Origin: Phallusia fumigata
Taxonomy: Eukaryota > Chordata > Ascidiacea > Phlebobranchia > Ascidiidae
NCBI GenBank assembly: GCA_008931825.1
Contig: QXVZ01017251.1
Location: 1-26,992 of the forward strand
DNA length: 26,992 nt
Direction of reading: 5' to 3'
How positions within the stretch are numbered: position 1 is the first letter of the stretch; every line of letters begins with the position of its first letter. The position numbers and the translations under genes were made by a program. The notes below the pieces were generated by a model. That model was not told where the DNA came from and ran no database searches. It saw nothing but the letters and a program-made list of their open reading frames with translations. Of the stretch, positions 1 through 10,645 are shown piece by piece.

Positions 1-355
1 ATCGTATTCATCACGCCTATTGTTAACGCGTGCTGCTAGCTTAATGAGCTTTTGTGTTAAGCTTTGTGGACAATTCGGGATGTCGTTTAATGTTTGGCAA
101 CAAACATTATGACAGGTGACTGTGATATCGGTACAAATATATACATAGCAGTTGGTTTTTCGGTCAGTCATCGGTAAAGCTTGTGTGTGCTGTGCCCACC
201 TTTGTGCGTTAAGGCGGTTTGTGGCAAGGGGTAAATACCACCTCCCCTATGAATGTCATGAACATGAAACACGGAGATAAAACTTGCTTAGGTACAAACA
301 CAGGCATTGTGGAATTGGATTCTACATTATAAAATGTATGAAGTACTAATAACAG

Positions 356-2688
356 GTTGCAAGCCAATGATAGAACAAAACTTAATAAACCTCTGGAAAT
401 CCACTACAAAAAAAGCCACACAGGTATGAAATCCACACCTGTGTTTTAGGGTTAGATGGAGCGGTTGTTCTGCAGCAACTTGTCTAGTACGCGAAGAACT
501 GAAATCTCACACAGAGGGTAAGTTCCTACTAAGACTACGTTTTAAGCGTTGAACGTAATCCAAAAAAGTCATGTTTCGTTTACAACAGACGGTTCTGGCG
601 ATGCACAGCCGTGCGGGGGCGATCAAGAGTCGTCAAGACGCGGCGACAGTCTTGCCGGCAGGGCGTATTTCGCCAACGCAGGTAACAGTCAGGTTTAGTT
701 TATTAGGGCTACTTGACCTTCGTGTAATCTGAGAGCCGTTTTTCTGAGTAGACTTCGGGTAATTAACCCCAAAAAGTTTACAGGCAACCGACTTTGTATT
801 TGGTTCTCCTGAAAAGCATAGTTCGTGTGGAAATTTGTTCGTGTAACAGTCATGTAGCAGCTCTGTGGTGTCAAGACGTTTGGCCGAAACAAGTTTAAGC
901 TGCTGTTTTTGCGTTTAAGGCGATGTGGAGGCATACATGTGTCATAAAAACAAACCCTTCGCGTTGACGAAAAGACACACACCATTTGACGAACAAGAAT
1001 ACCAAAGAGTAAAAGATGCTGGTGGAAAAGTATTAAGAAGTGGTCGCTCTCTTACCGTCAACAGCGTTTCAGCGACAACGCGTGGATTAGGTACGGTTTT
1101 CATCGAGGTACCGTCAAATAATTTGTATAAATTGAGGTACAGTCCCCCTGTCTATTTCGCGCCTAATAATATGTCTAAAATATTATTAGGATCACGTTCA
1201 AGTGGCATTCACGTTCACCATATTTTTAGGAAACCACGGTGACCCGGCATTACGCAAATGCGTGATCAGTGAACCCTATACAGCAACCGCTCGAATCTCT
1301 GACGGTTCACAGTTTATCGTCATGGCAACGTCGAGCGTGTGGAATGCTCTGGGAGTCGAGGAAATTTTTCATTTGATAAAGAACACGTCCCTGGATACGC
1401 TCGGTTCCCGATTTCCACTTCCCATGACAATGCTGTACAAACACCGTCGCCAAGGTAACGGCTGCACATTTATGAGACTGGGTATATAGTTTGTATGTAT
1501 TAATAAACAGGAATTAGAAAAATCAAAGCCCGATTTTACAATCACCTCCAAAAAGGATATATGTATTTTTATGTTGAAGAATGTGATGTAGATCCCATTG
1601 TGCAACATGTTCTACTATATTAAGCTTCATAAAGTTACTAAGTTTTTTATTTCAAAAAGTCATAATTCTCTCAAAGTTTGTTGGTGATTTGTTGCTCAAA
1701 TGCCCCAATACCGGTAACGTGCACAAAAGTGGAGAAAAAACGCTTCCAATAATTTCAACTATTTCGTTACTGAATAATTGGTTGGTCATTTTACGAAGTC
1801 TTTGTTGCGATGTGCTGTCTTATAGTCCAAAAATGCCAGGGCTTCGTAACCAGGGGTAGGATGGTGGGTTTTTTGAACATGAAAACGATAGCTACTTTCT
1901 GGAAATTACATAAGGGGTTTGATAACTGGTTGGTGATTTCAAAGGGAAGATTTCCAAAACAACACTCTGTGCAGACTCTAGAGATGCGACACCGGAGGAA
2001 GAGGACACAGGAGGAGAAGGGAGCGTCCTCCAGGATCCAAAAATGTTGGCGAGTATCGTGGAGACTGATGAGGAAATGTGTGATGAGATTGAAGAAGTTG
2101 TGATCATCAGTGGATGCGACGATGACGATCGATCATCTTTCACATCGGTTAGTCACGTGATAACTTTATGTTTGGTTTTGGATTTGCAGGAGAAAATTAT
2201 GAATTCGAACTGTTGGTTTAATGACAACGATTGCTGGAGTGAAATTGGAAAATGGAATTTAGAAATTTCTCAGGTTTTGGGCTCAAGAACAAGGATTTAT
2301 CTTTATGTCATTTATACAATTTATAGACTACACAGCGTAAACAATAGATGGGCAAAATTCGTAACTCGAGGTATAATGCGGTTAAACAAAAAGTCATTAT
2401 CTACAGTAGTTGGGGTTATTAAACGGAATATTTTGAAGTAAACTTCTTACTGGAACGTTTCAGGCCGGCGTACGTGAACCATCGCCGACAGGAAGTGATG
2501 CAGGCGACACGCAAGCAACAAGTGTAGACAGCATTGACCAAGCACAGCAAAAAGAACGCAAATTCATGCTGACTAAGGGAAAACTGGCGCAAGCCATGAG
2601 CCAACGAATTGTCCGCAGTGCTCTAACAGCAGGTGCCACTGAAAATCTTTCGGTGGTTGTTGTTTTGCTCAAGGGCTTTGACGCGTGA
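356..2688 (+). CDS. PP2C-family protein, probable pseudophosphatase (PP2D1-like), 5' end outside window
   Basis: Seven spliced exons read as one frame: 356-423 (tentative), 476-517, 589-681, 920-1090, 1230-1454, 1975-2147 and 2464-2688 (TGA), about 331 residues here. The first five introns are all phase 1 and the last is phase 0; each has GT and AG ends. PP2C landmarks appear in order: AYFANAGD across the 681/920 junction (family: LYVANVGDSR), CHKNKPFALTKRHTPFD, RVKDAGGKVL, TTRGLGNHGD across 1090/1230 (family: SRALGD), QFIVMATSSVWNALGVEE (family: ACDGIWDVL.EE) and GATENLSVVVVLLKG at the C-terminus (family: GSRDNMTVI). The DGxWD aspartates are S and N, and the D of the final DN is E, so Mg/Mn-dependent catalysis is doubtful. 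The TRGLGNHGD style resembles PP2D1; PHLPP-like is the alternative. The N-terminal part with the DGHGG motif is not visible. Family call firm; orthology and first exon weaker. Exon 6 could instead start at 1945. Confidence 0.82.
1975..2147 (+). CDS. Acidic insert exon of the PP2C-like gene
   Basis: This exon encodes a low-complexity acidic stretch (TPEEEDTGGEG, then ETDEEMCDEIEE and CDDDD) between the core PP2C motifs and the C-terminal ATENLSVVVV strand. Together with the start of the next exon it makes an insert of roughly 90 residues that standard PP2C domains lack. The acceptor after gtgcag at 1974 joins with a G left from 1454 to make GAC; an alternative acceptor at 1944 is in the same frame and adds ten residues. 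The donor is GTTAGT at 2148. The frame is clear; the exact start is not. Confidence 0.65.
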
Positions 2689-3071
2689 GTTGCTCGTTCA
2701 AGGGAAACTTGGATAAGAGCCAGTATTGCCGCAGTAGGAAGCAACAGAAGTGGTTGCTGGAGGATTGGAAGTTCAAGGGGTTAAGCTGAGTTTATTTTTA
2801 CTCGGCACTTAACAATGAACAAGCAATGTATACGATATCACTTAACGAAGTCTGGTTTTCCGTCCACCTTAAAGCAATCAGCAATGATTATTTCATGCCA
2901 TGTTTTAGAGTATTTTGCACGCAGTTCCGCCGTTGAAAATTAAAATGCCGTAATGAAATATTCGTTTTTGAAATGAAAATCAATTTATCTCGACCGAATT
3001 ACCGAGCATTGAGATTTGTAGTCGTATTTATTGCACACGACATTTTGGCTGTATTTTTTGTATTATTGTAA

Positions 3072-3077
3072 AATAAA
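3072..3077 (+). promoter_or_regulatory. Candidate polyadenylation signal AATAAA for the PP2C-like gene
   Basis: This is a canonical AATAAA about 384 nt after the TGA at 2686-2688. An ATTAAA variant also occurs near 2939. The assignment is by position only. Confidence 0.3.
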
Positions 3078-3449
3078 TAGGAAACCCAAAAAAAGTACAA
3101 CTGTTATTTTTGGGGCTTGGCCATTAGCTGATGTTTTCAATTTAATAAGCTCCAATGCAAAAACAGGATACTTTGAAATAATTTGCCACGTTTATTGCGT
3201 TCCATCATTGTGGTTCCTACAACTGGTAACCAACGCTAAAAACGTTCGGTCAAATCACTCACGTTTGTCTGAAAACGTCCATCGCAGCACAACAAACTCA
3301 GCACGGTTCAAACTCTCATTATAAATTGATTTGTGGAATGCTATTAGCTGGTCGAACTACGTCCCGCGTTTAAGGGCATCAACCACGACGCATGCAAATG
3401 GTGGCACAATACCCTCAACCTTTGACTTAAGTTACGGTGATATGTTCAG

Positions 3450-3927
3450 CTAAACCAGCTTTGGAGCGTTTTTACGAAAAAACTAGGACCATTCAATGGT
3501 AGCCAATATTTTATAAATAGTGGCCGAGTTCTTAGGGTTGTGGTCTCTTGGCACGTTTTTGACCTTAAAACGGAATTATACAGAACGCCAACTGGCGAGA
3601 TTAATTTTCTCGTTGATGAAGAGACGTCGTCTTTACAACGCTCGTCAGGGGGGCCCACCCTAAACATGCAAAGTCGTACTTCTATTAATTGCAGTTTTTT
3701 TAGACCCTAAACCAGCCGCGTCCCGTGTAAATCCGCGACCAGACCAATCGCCGAAAATCAGTGGTACGGCCGCAACGCCGCCCGTACTTTCAATCACCGG
3801 AAAGTCGTCAATTCAGCTCGCGTCGCCCGCAAAAGGGAAACTGACGACACGTGGCAACCGGGAAAAAGTAATAGCAAGTGGTTTATTAGCATTAGTCCGT
3901 CGTGAAGGAATTAGCACTTTAGAATAA
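3450..3927 (+). CDS. 3' coding exons of an unrecognised protein with Ser/Pro-rich tail
   Basis: Two blocks look coding. Block 1 (3450-3672, or starting at 3459) follows a cag acceptor and reads LWSVFTKKLGPFNG, GRVLRVVVSWHVFDLKTELY, RTPTGEINFLVDEE. Block 2 (3704-3927) follows the acceptor ttttttttag-like tract at 3694-3703 and reads PKPAASRVNPRPDQSP through LLALVRREGISTLE to a TAA. Block 1 ends with one spare base and block 2 begins with two, so the frame continues if 3673-3703 is removed as an intron. That intron would be only 31 nt with a weak GTCGTA donor. The upstream exons were not identified with confidence. I do not recognise the family: a compact mixed domain followed by a basic Ser/Pro/Thr-rich tail is all that can be seen. 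It could instead be further exons of the PP2C-like gene. Confidence 0.5.
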
Positions 3928-4201
3928 GGCGGAAACGCCTACATGACACCCCCAAGGAGGGCGCGTGCACGGCACTTGCGCTATTCTCGAAGCTTGCGGG
4001 CCACGTGCCAGGTTTCTGACACTTTTGCGGTGGGATATGTGAACCCATGTAGCCCTGGTCGTCGTGTTAGCAAGACATAAAGCACGAGATTTGAAAAGCG
4101 AGCTTCTTGGAAGCCCCTTGTACCCTGAGGTTGCTTCGCAGTAAAATCGAATTCCCTGACACGCGCGCCCGCTCCTGTCGTACGAAACAAGCACGACGCC
4201 G

Positions 4202-4207
4202 AATAAA
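4202..4207 (+). promoter_or_regulatory. Candidate polyadenylation signal AATAAA
   Basis: AATAAA lies 275 nt after the TAA at 3925-3927; a second copy is at 4277-4282. Either could end the transcript of the unrecognised gene. The 3928-4201 stretch shows no convincing coding frame on either strand and would be 3' UTR. Confidence 0.35.
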
Positions 4208-4282
4208 TATGTTTGTTTCCTCTCCTGCGGCTTGGCAAGTCACGCGCCCAAGTCAGAAACAAGTTGCGAACGCTTCAATAAA

Positions 4283-5450
4283 CAGCTGAATGCAAATTGT
4301 CAAAAAAGTCTGCATTGAATCGCTATGGCAACCGAAGGTATAAAAACTGATTTAATTATTGCTCCGAAGCTTTAGTCGGCCATTAAATTAACAGATTTGG
4401 GAGAAAAATTGGGACAAAACGATTATTTAGTGCAGGTACTGTGTTTATCAAGAGTATCAGAGCACCAACCAAAAACAATTCATGAATTCCAAACAGCGGG
4501 GGCAAACTTGGTCACTGGAAGTTTCCGAAAAAATGTAAGCTTTTTACAGTTGCTTTGCGTTTAACTCATGTAACCGTGATAAAATTTATGAAACCAGACA
4601 CACAGAGCGCTGTGAACCCTCCAAAAATGGCCCCTCCAAAAAACTGGTTAACTAACCTTTGTTGCAATTGCAAACTATTTTTTTAATAGCCGCATAACGT
4701 AAATACTGAGTAAGATCCGCACCATTGCTTTGCATTTCAAAACAGGATGAATTCCTTCGACAAGGGAGCAAGAACAATCTCATGTAATATCCCGGTCCGC
4801 ACACGTTTAACTACCAACCCGCAGAAATACACACAAAAATACATATAAGGGATCACGTAGCACATATGAATATAAAATGTTTCTAGGTACCGCATTGACC
4901 AATCATTCATAAAACTCCTGACCTGGGGTTCGCCGCTGTTATTTGTCACGTTTCATTGCCATGTTGTTGCATTACACCGCCTCATTATCATATAGGGGTT
5001 ACCCTTCTACTTGAATCGATAAAAAAGTCTAGATTTAGCCGCTGTTTGCACATAAATCATTTGCAATTAGCAACATTTCAGAGTTTTGACTACAATTGTC
5101 GTGGTTAAATGTGCCGAGTGACAAATGTTATGAATTTCTAATTTCGAACGTCATTTTTGCTACGAAACGCTGCCAATTTAAAAAAAAATCAAAAATTTTT
5201 TTTCTGTATTATGGTGGGGTTTTGTATTTAAAATGTTACATTTAGCGGTTTACGGAAATCCTGGTTTTGAGAACCTTAAGAAAACGCGACTTAAAAAAAT
5301 AGCACTAAACTTTAATTGCATAATACAAACGCAAAAATATATCCCTCCAACACACAGTACACAGAAAGTTAGGTTACGCAAAATTATATAGTTTAGTCAT
5401 CATTCTCAGCCCCAAGGTTGGACCTCTTCAACCTCTCGTTACAGGCACTC
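4283..5450. other. Non-coding AT-rich stretch
   Basis: No convincing exon on either strand. It contains A- and T-runs near 5179-5202 and a TATAAAA near 4338 preceded by a GGCAAC half-site, with no gene visible behind it. Confidence 0.5.
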
Positions 5451-6041
5451 AATTTTTTCTTACATAACATAGGACGTTCGGCCGCAACTAAAAATATCCT
5501 CCGGACGCGATTCAGTCTGTTAGCACCAAATATATACATTTTGACAAATATAAGTTCCTTAGAATATTCAGCGCTTACTAATTCACAGAACCCGACGAAG
5601 GGTTAACCAGAGGTCGGTGCAGGTTTCGCCTAATATACATATAATAAGTAGCGGGCGAGATTTCTGTGTGCTCTTACTCATCAAGATGTGGCCAACTAAG
5701 CCGAGTGACTTTGGGTTCAAAGGTGACTAACGTGTGCATGTTTTTNAATTTTTTCTTACATAACATAGGACGTTCGGCCGCAACTAAAAATATCCTCCGG
5801 ACGCGATTCAGTCTGTTAGCACCAAATATATACATTTTGACAAATATAAGTTCCTTAGAATATTCAGCGCTTACTAATTCACAGAACCCGACGAAGGGTT
5901 AACCAGAGGTCGGTGCAGGTTTCGCCTAATATACATATAATAAGTAGCGGGCGAGATTTCTGTGTGCTCTTACTCATCAAGATGTGGCCAACTAAGCCGA
6001 GTGACTTTGGGTTCAAAGGTGACTAACGTGTGCATGTTTTT
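5451..6041. repeat. Identical 295-bp tandem copies flanking a single N (assembly join)
   Basis: Positions 5451-5745 and 5747-6041 appear identical by eye, separated by one N at 5746. Copy 1 breaks off inside the poly-T tract that in copy 2 runs on to ttttttttctgcag. The most likely cause is a failed contig overlap at the T-run, so the true locus probably has one copy. An open frame of about 50 codons in each copy is not recognised. Confidence 0.85.
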
Positions 6042-7379
6042 TTTTCTGCAGCGTAATATCGAAGAAGCAAAAATCGAATGCGGCGTCATCTCACGTAAAA
6101 ACAAACGTAGAATGGTGTGGTGAATTCAAGGGAATTTCGTTTTCGCTCCTGCGTCTAAAAACAACTCCGAAAATTTTTTTGCTGAGGTTTTAATTTGGAC
6201 TAATGGCTCTTTTTTCAGCGAAGCTGTTTGGAAACTTCACAAGTATGTTTAAGTTAAAAATCAACCACAAATGTGCACAAAGTTTAAAAAAGCAACGAAA
6301 AATTAAACGCTCGTTTTCCAGCCACGCAACTACAATGAAGGCCAAACAATTAACAAGAATGTTTTATTAGCAGCGGGTTAAACAGGCGCAGGTACATTTC
6401 ATGATATTCGGATGTGATCTCAGCAAATGTTTTGTAGTACTAATCACGCAAAATACCTATACGTGTTGAAATGACAAAGTTGTACTTCAAACACCATGTA
6501 ATCTTTCTGTTTCGAAAGCTTGTGCGGCACACGAACTTTGTGTTGTACCGTGACGTATGTTGCAATATTGGGCATGACTTTGATGCCGTTTTGGAAACCA
6601 CGTTATCAATATAGTAAAAAGATAGCCGCGATGACAAGCGACAAAATACTATGAAAGGAAAAACCTACATCAACCAGACACGGAACAAGGATATTACACC
6701 ATTCTAGCTAATTAAAGAGTTTACCCGACATTTGAACCGTCTCGGGGCACGGTGGATATTAATCAAATACTTAAATAAGACTCAAGTATACTATGAATAA
6801 CGTAGATCGTGTTATAGGTCATGGTGTTAGACACGCTCATATAAGCTGCTGAAGAGTTAAATTGAGACCATGTCGGGTTACATGATCCCGTGTTAATTAG
6901 GTTCCTTAACCGTGGGGCCTTGTTAAAAGACAAACAAATATTTTTGTTTTTAGCACTGGCCTGTAGAAAAATGTTCCAGACCCTTTACAGTACCCCATGA
7001 AGCACGTCTTTAACAGGCATGACAACTTATCAGAAAGCGTTGTTTTATAATTTATTGCCTGGCAATGTGCCTCCGAGATTTTAAAGTTTGGAGTGATGAG
7101 ATGTAATAGTCCATGGTTATACTACTGCTTAGGAAGTGCGCCATGTAGCCTACAGATTAAAAATGCACGTAGAACCAATAAGTTACATTCCTAAAAATAG
7201 AGCCTGCTGGGGCCCCGTGTATATAGCGGAGGTTAGCAAACTCACAAAAGATTGCGCTTTAGTTAGACATGACACTCCAACGAGCATCCGGTAAAAAATC
7301 CATTGTAGGAGTACTAATATAGACCCTACACACTTCCGAACACTGTCGGTGTATGTCATGTGGCTGACCTTATAAGCAA
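6042..7379. other. Non-coding stretch, no feature seen
   Basis: AT-rich sequence with only short, unrecognised open frames on both strands. No RNA gene, repeat or promoter motif stood out. Confidence 0.4.
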
Positions 7380-7447
7380 ACCTTTTTCAGTGTATCACAT
7401 AGTTACGGGGCCAATTGAGCACGGTTTATCGTCGAAATGGATCTAAC

Positions 7448-7502
7448 ATGCCAGAAGATATAGAAAATGGTAATAAACCAGGGCCATCGTTTTGTTTGTG
7501 CA
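7448..7502 (+). CDS. Candidate first coding exon (allele 1)
   Basis: An ATG opens 18 codons (MPEDIENGNKPGPSFCLC) and runs into GTAAGTAT, a near-perfect splice donor, leaving one base (phase 1). Unspliced it stops after 28 codons. The second allelic copy at 7718-7772 keeps the ATG, frame and donor. The following exon was not found; the phase does not fit a direct join to the HLX exon at 10331. Gene identity unknown. Confidence 0.35.
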
Positions 7503-7717
7503 GTAAGTATAGCAAGCTTGTTTCAATTTGGTATTAACACAGACTGCTAGAACGTTATTAACGGGATAATTACCTCAATATGCCTTTACTTAATTTAAAA
7601 AAGGAATGTTTTTGTTTTAAACATTGACAGTCTCACAGACACATTGATTTTGTNACCTTTTCAGTGTATCACCTAGTTACCGGGCCAAGTGAACAAGTTT
7701 TATCGTCGAAATCTAAC

Positions 7718-7772
7718 ATGCCAGAAAATATAGAAAATGGTAATAAACCAGGGCCATCGTTTTGTTTGTGCA
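7718..7772 (+). CDS. Candidate first coding exon (allele 2)
   Basis: Counterpart of the exon at 7448, reading MPENIENGNKPGPSFCLC before the same GTAAGTAT donor. It differs by one base (GAT to AAT, D4N). Only one of the two copies is expected to exist on a given chromosome. Confidence 0.35.
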
Positions 7773-7921
7773 GTAAGTATGGCAAGCTTGTTTCAACTTT
7801 GTATTAACACAGACTGACAGAACGTTATTAACTGGATAATTACCTCAATATGCCTTTACTTAATTTAAAAAGGAATGTTTTTCTTTAATCATTGACAGTC
7901 TCACAGACACATTGATTTTGT

Positions 7922-10318
7922 ATCGGGGTCACGTTTTGGAAATAAATTATATGTTTTTCGGTCGGAATTCAGCCTTAAGGGTTTTGTAGCAAAATTGTTC
8001 TGTGGAATCGCTCCAAGAATCAATAACTTTTGTCGGAACAGAAAATATTTTTGGCAGTTAATACATGGAACGGCAGGTCTATATATTGTTTTGTGTAACA
8101 TGTTTTCGCATTTTGTGCTGGAATATCTATATTGTAGCTACAGAATGTCAACTTTTGCAGCTAATCAGGATCTCCAGCACGGATATTAAACCAATAACTT
8201 GCAGCGGTAGGATTATTCGTTGATTTGTTGGCCACGATTTGTAGACAGCGCAAGGTGTATCAGTAAATATTAAAAAAAAACTTGGGAAAATAATGCATCT
8301 AAACCCATTTTTCGGACATAGATGTCAAGGAGAGAGCCAATGCTGTAAGAACACATGCTTTTTTACCATAGAAGGCTAGCACTTGGACAGGTTTGGGCCA
8401 CATGACTTATCTATACATAAAATGGACAAAATAAGGTTAGATCGTGTTGTGATGCTACGCCAAGGTCTGCGGGTACCTAAATTACGTATGATGCATGTAA
8501 GCACAGCCACTATTGTGCCTTATACGCAGTCTGGTCGTGTACTCCATCACGAGAGTCCATTACTCAAATCTGTACAAATAATAAGTTGTGTGTGGCGATG
8601 ATGGCGCTTCCTTCCTTTTTGCCACTGCGGGCAAGTGACACCGCATCTTCGCCGAGAGAACAAGACATGCGCCGCGATCCTACAACTGGTCGATTTCCGA
8701 AGCGGCTGTTTCTGGGGTCGAAGCGCCGCAAAACGCAAACACGACTCTTGCTGTTCTGCCGCGATGTGATCGTTACAAATTGTGCCATTAAATCTGGGCT
8801 GTTTCCTTTTAGTCTTTTCAACTCGTTGCGCGGGAACAAGCAGAGAAACCGGTGCTGTAATGACAGAAGGTGACATTCTCAAGTACCTGACGAATGTACG
8901 CAGCATGTGAAATAGAAATGTTTGGTTATAGCTTGCGCAACGTAGCTGATTAAAATCGGGCTTCACATATAAAACCACACGATTGAGTTATTATCCCCTT
9001 AGACGTGACAAATATTTAAACATGAATTAGCTTCTCTGTCGATATTAAACAACACAACCTAAGTTCATATTTTTTTGAACTTAGTAAATATACGAACATA
9101 AATTTGCTTCTTTGTTAAAACAATACCACAAATTTTTTTTGGTCTGACGAACACTAGTCGTTGGTTTGCTCGTTTTTATTGCCGTTTAAGCTAATAAATT
9201 ATCTTGTAATATTCTTAAAAGAATCCAGCCTAATTAAAAATGCCCTTTTTCAGAACCAAACTCCGGCTTTCACAATTCCGAGATGGCTCTGGTAACCCAT
9301 GTTTCACCTTTAATGAAGAGTTAGATACGTAAGCGCAACGGCTAGTTTGGTCGAAAATATGGTTCATGACACGCTTTAGTCGCCATCTAATGACGAAGTG
9401 ATTTCGCAGCTATAGTGTAAACATTAAAATTTCGGTTTCGGAAATTGATCGAAATTTTATTTCATTGCCAACGAAACGTCACAACAAATCGAAAGTTACT
9501 CACCAAAGGTTTAACATATTGTTTAGGAAAGAGGATTGGGCGAATGGGTGGAGTAATTTGCGCGAACTTTTAACGTTTTGTTCTGCACAAAAGATTGTTA
9601 AATTTTATCAACGGATTTCGAAGTCCTTTTAGAATTCCAAACACTTTTGTTTTGCTTTTAATGTGTGCTAACGTAACAAAGAGAGTAATTCATGTTTTTT
9701 TTTATTTCGTCAATCAACCCCAAAATTAACTTTGTCTCTGCTGAGAGAAACATTCGCAAAGCTGCGAACCAATCAGCGACAATAACTCATGGTGATGTCT
9801 TCACCAAAGCCCTTTTACTCCTTCGATTTCCGCCCGCGGTTGCAGCAGCGCGCTTTACAACTTCACGTCGGCTGGGCTTAGGCGTCAGAACACGCAGACT
9901 GAGCTACAGGGACGACTGCAGGCAGAGAAGAGGCAGTGACGTGCACGTTGGGTTGTGACGTAACAATTTTGGGTCGAATTTTGAGCAAAAACCTGCTGCG
10001 CTGGCATGGACCACGCAGTCGCCCTGATACACTCGTGAGGAAAGGTTGAGGCTTTTGTAACCTTTTTCTTGTTTAGTTTTGATGGCAATGAAAGTCGTAA
10101 AAGAATGTTAAATGAATAATTTGGGGTGTATCATTTGGATTGTTTTGCGATTTTTGTGGGCCACGTGCTTTAGGTTTTAGATCAGGAAGTGTTGTAAAAG
10201 AACGTTTACTAACGTTTGCTGTTCCGTCTAGGCTAAAACGATTTACCAACAAGAAGCAATTGTGTTTTAAAATATTATTGTGCCTGGCACATCCAGTTTA
10301 TCCACTTATCTTTATTTT
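7922..10318. other. Region upstream of HLX, no coding exon identified
   Basis: About 2.4 kb. Two GC-richer islands (about 8580-8830 and 9770-10030) hold frames open on both strands (for example 143 codons on minus at 8547-8978), but none reads like a known protein. The second island has a CCAAT box (CCAATCAGCG near 9768) and CRE-like TGACGT sites near 9938-9960, and may be part of the HLX 5' regulatory region. That role is inference. Confidence 0.35.
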
Positions 10319-10329
10319 ATGCGTTGCAG

Positions 10330-10645
10330 CATGGGTAACACCGAAGGCACTTTGCCAAGTACTGAAGCAGCAGGCCCCATTTTAACCCCTAACATGCACC
10401 CCCAAGACGGACGGGCCCTGTTGGCCGATCCCCGTCGCTTTTTGGAAGAAAGTAGGAAGGCCGCGGAACGTCGGAACCTTGAGGCGTCGGCGTCGATTCG
10501 AGGCGAGATTATGGCCATCAGGGCAGATCGCTCGTGGTGCAAAACTTCAACCAGCAACAGTGATGAGTTGGAAATAGTTGATTTGCGAGTCGGAACCCGA
10601 CACAGCAACACGAGTCCCACGACAAGAGTTGAAGGCTACTCGCAG
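10330..10645 (+). CDS. HLX: HLX first coding exon with acceptor one base before the ATG
   Basis: A pyrimidine-rich tract (ttatccacttatctttatttt) ends in gttgcag, and the ATG follows after a single C. That is a good 3' splice site, so the 5' leader is either a cis-spliced upstream exon or a trans-spliced leader, which is known in ascidians. The 105 codons include a charged, probably helical stretch (RRFLEESRKAAERRNLEA). The exon ends TCGCAG before GTTGGG, phase 0. Confidence 0.75.

Larger units (their letters stand above)
7380..7921. repeat. Divergent tandem copies (274 and 267 bp) flanking a single N
   Basis: Copy 1 is 7380-7653 and copy 2 is 7655-7921, joined by the N at 7654. They align end to end with roughly 15 differences, including small indels (for example GAAATGGATCTAAC against GAAATCTAAC). 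About 5% divergence plus the N points to two alleles placed in series rather than a true duplication. Confidence 0.8.

Noticed and set aside
3919..4262. Minus-strand frames of 91 and 93 codons
   Set aside because: They are antisense to the probable 3' UTR of the unrecognised plus-strand gene and look like GC-driven shadows.
5451..6041. Tandem repeats as genuine local gene duplications
   Set aside because: All three repeat pairs in the window meet exactly at a single N, which points to assembly rather than biology.
6725..6765. Reverse-strand GGTTCAAAT resembling a tRNA T-loop
   Set aside because: The flanking bases do not form a T-stem, and no acceptor, D or anticodon arms fit.
8547..8978. 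143-codon minus-strand frame
   Set aside because: It is matched by a 95-codon plus-strand frame over the same GC-richer DNA. There are no motifs, no clear splice context and unbalanced composition.
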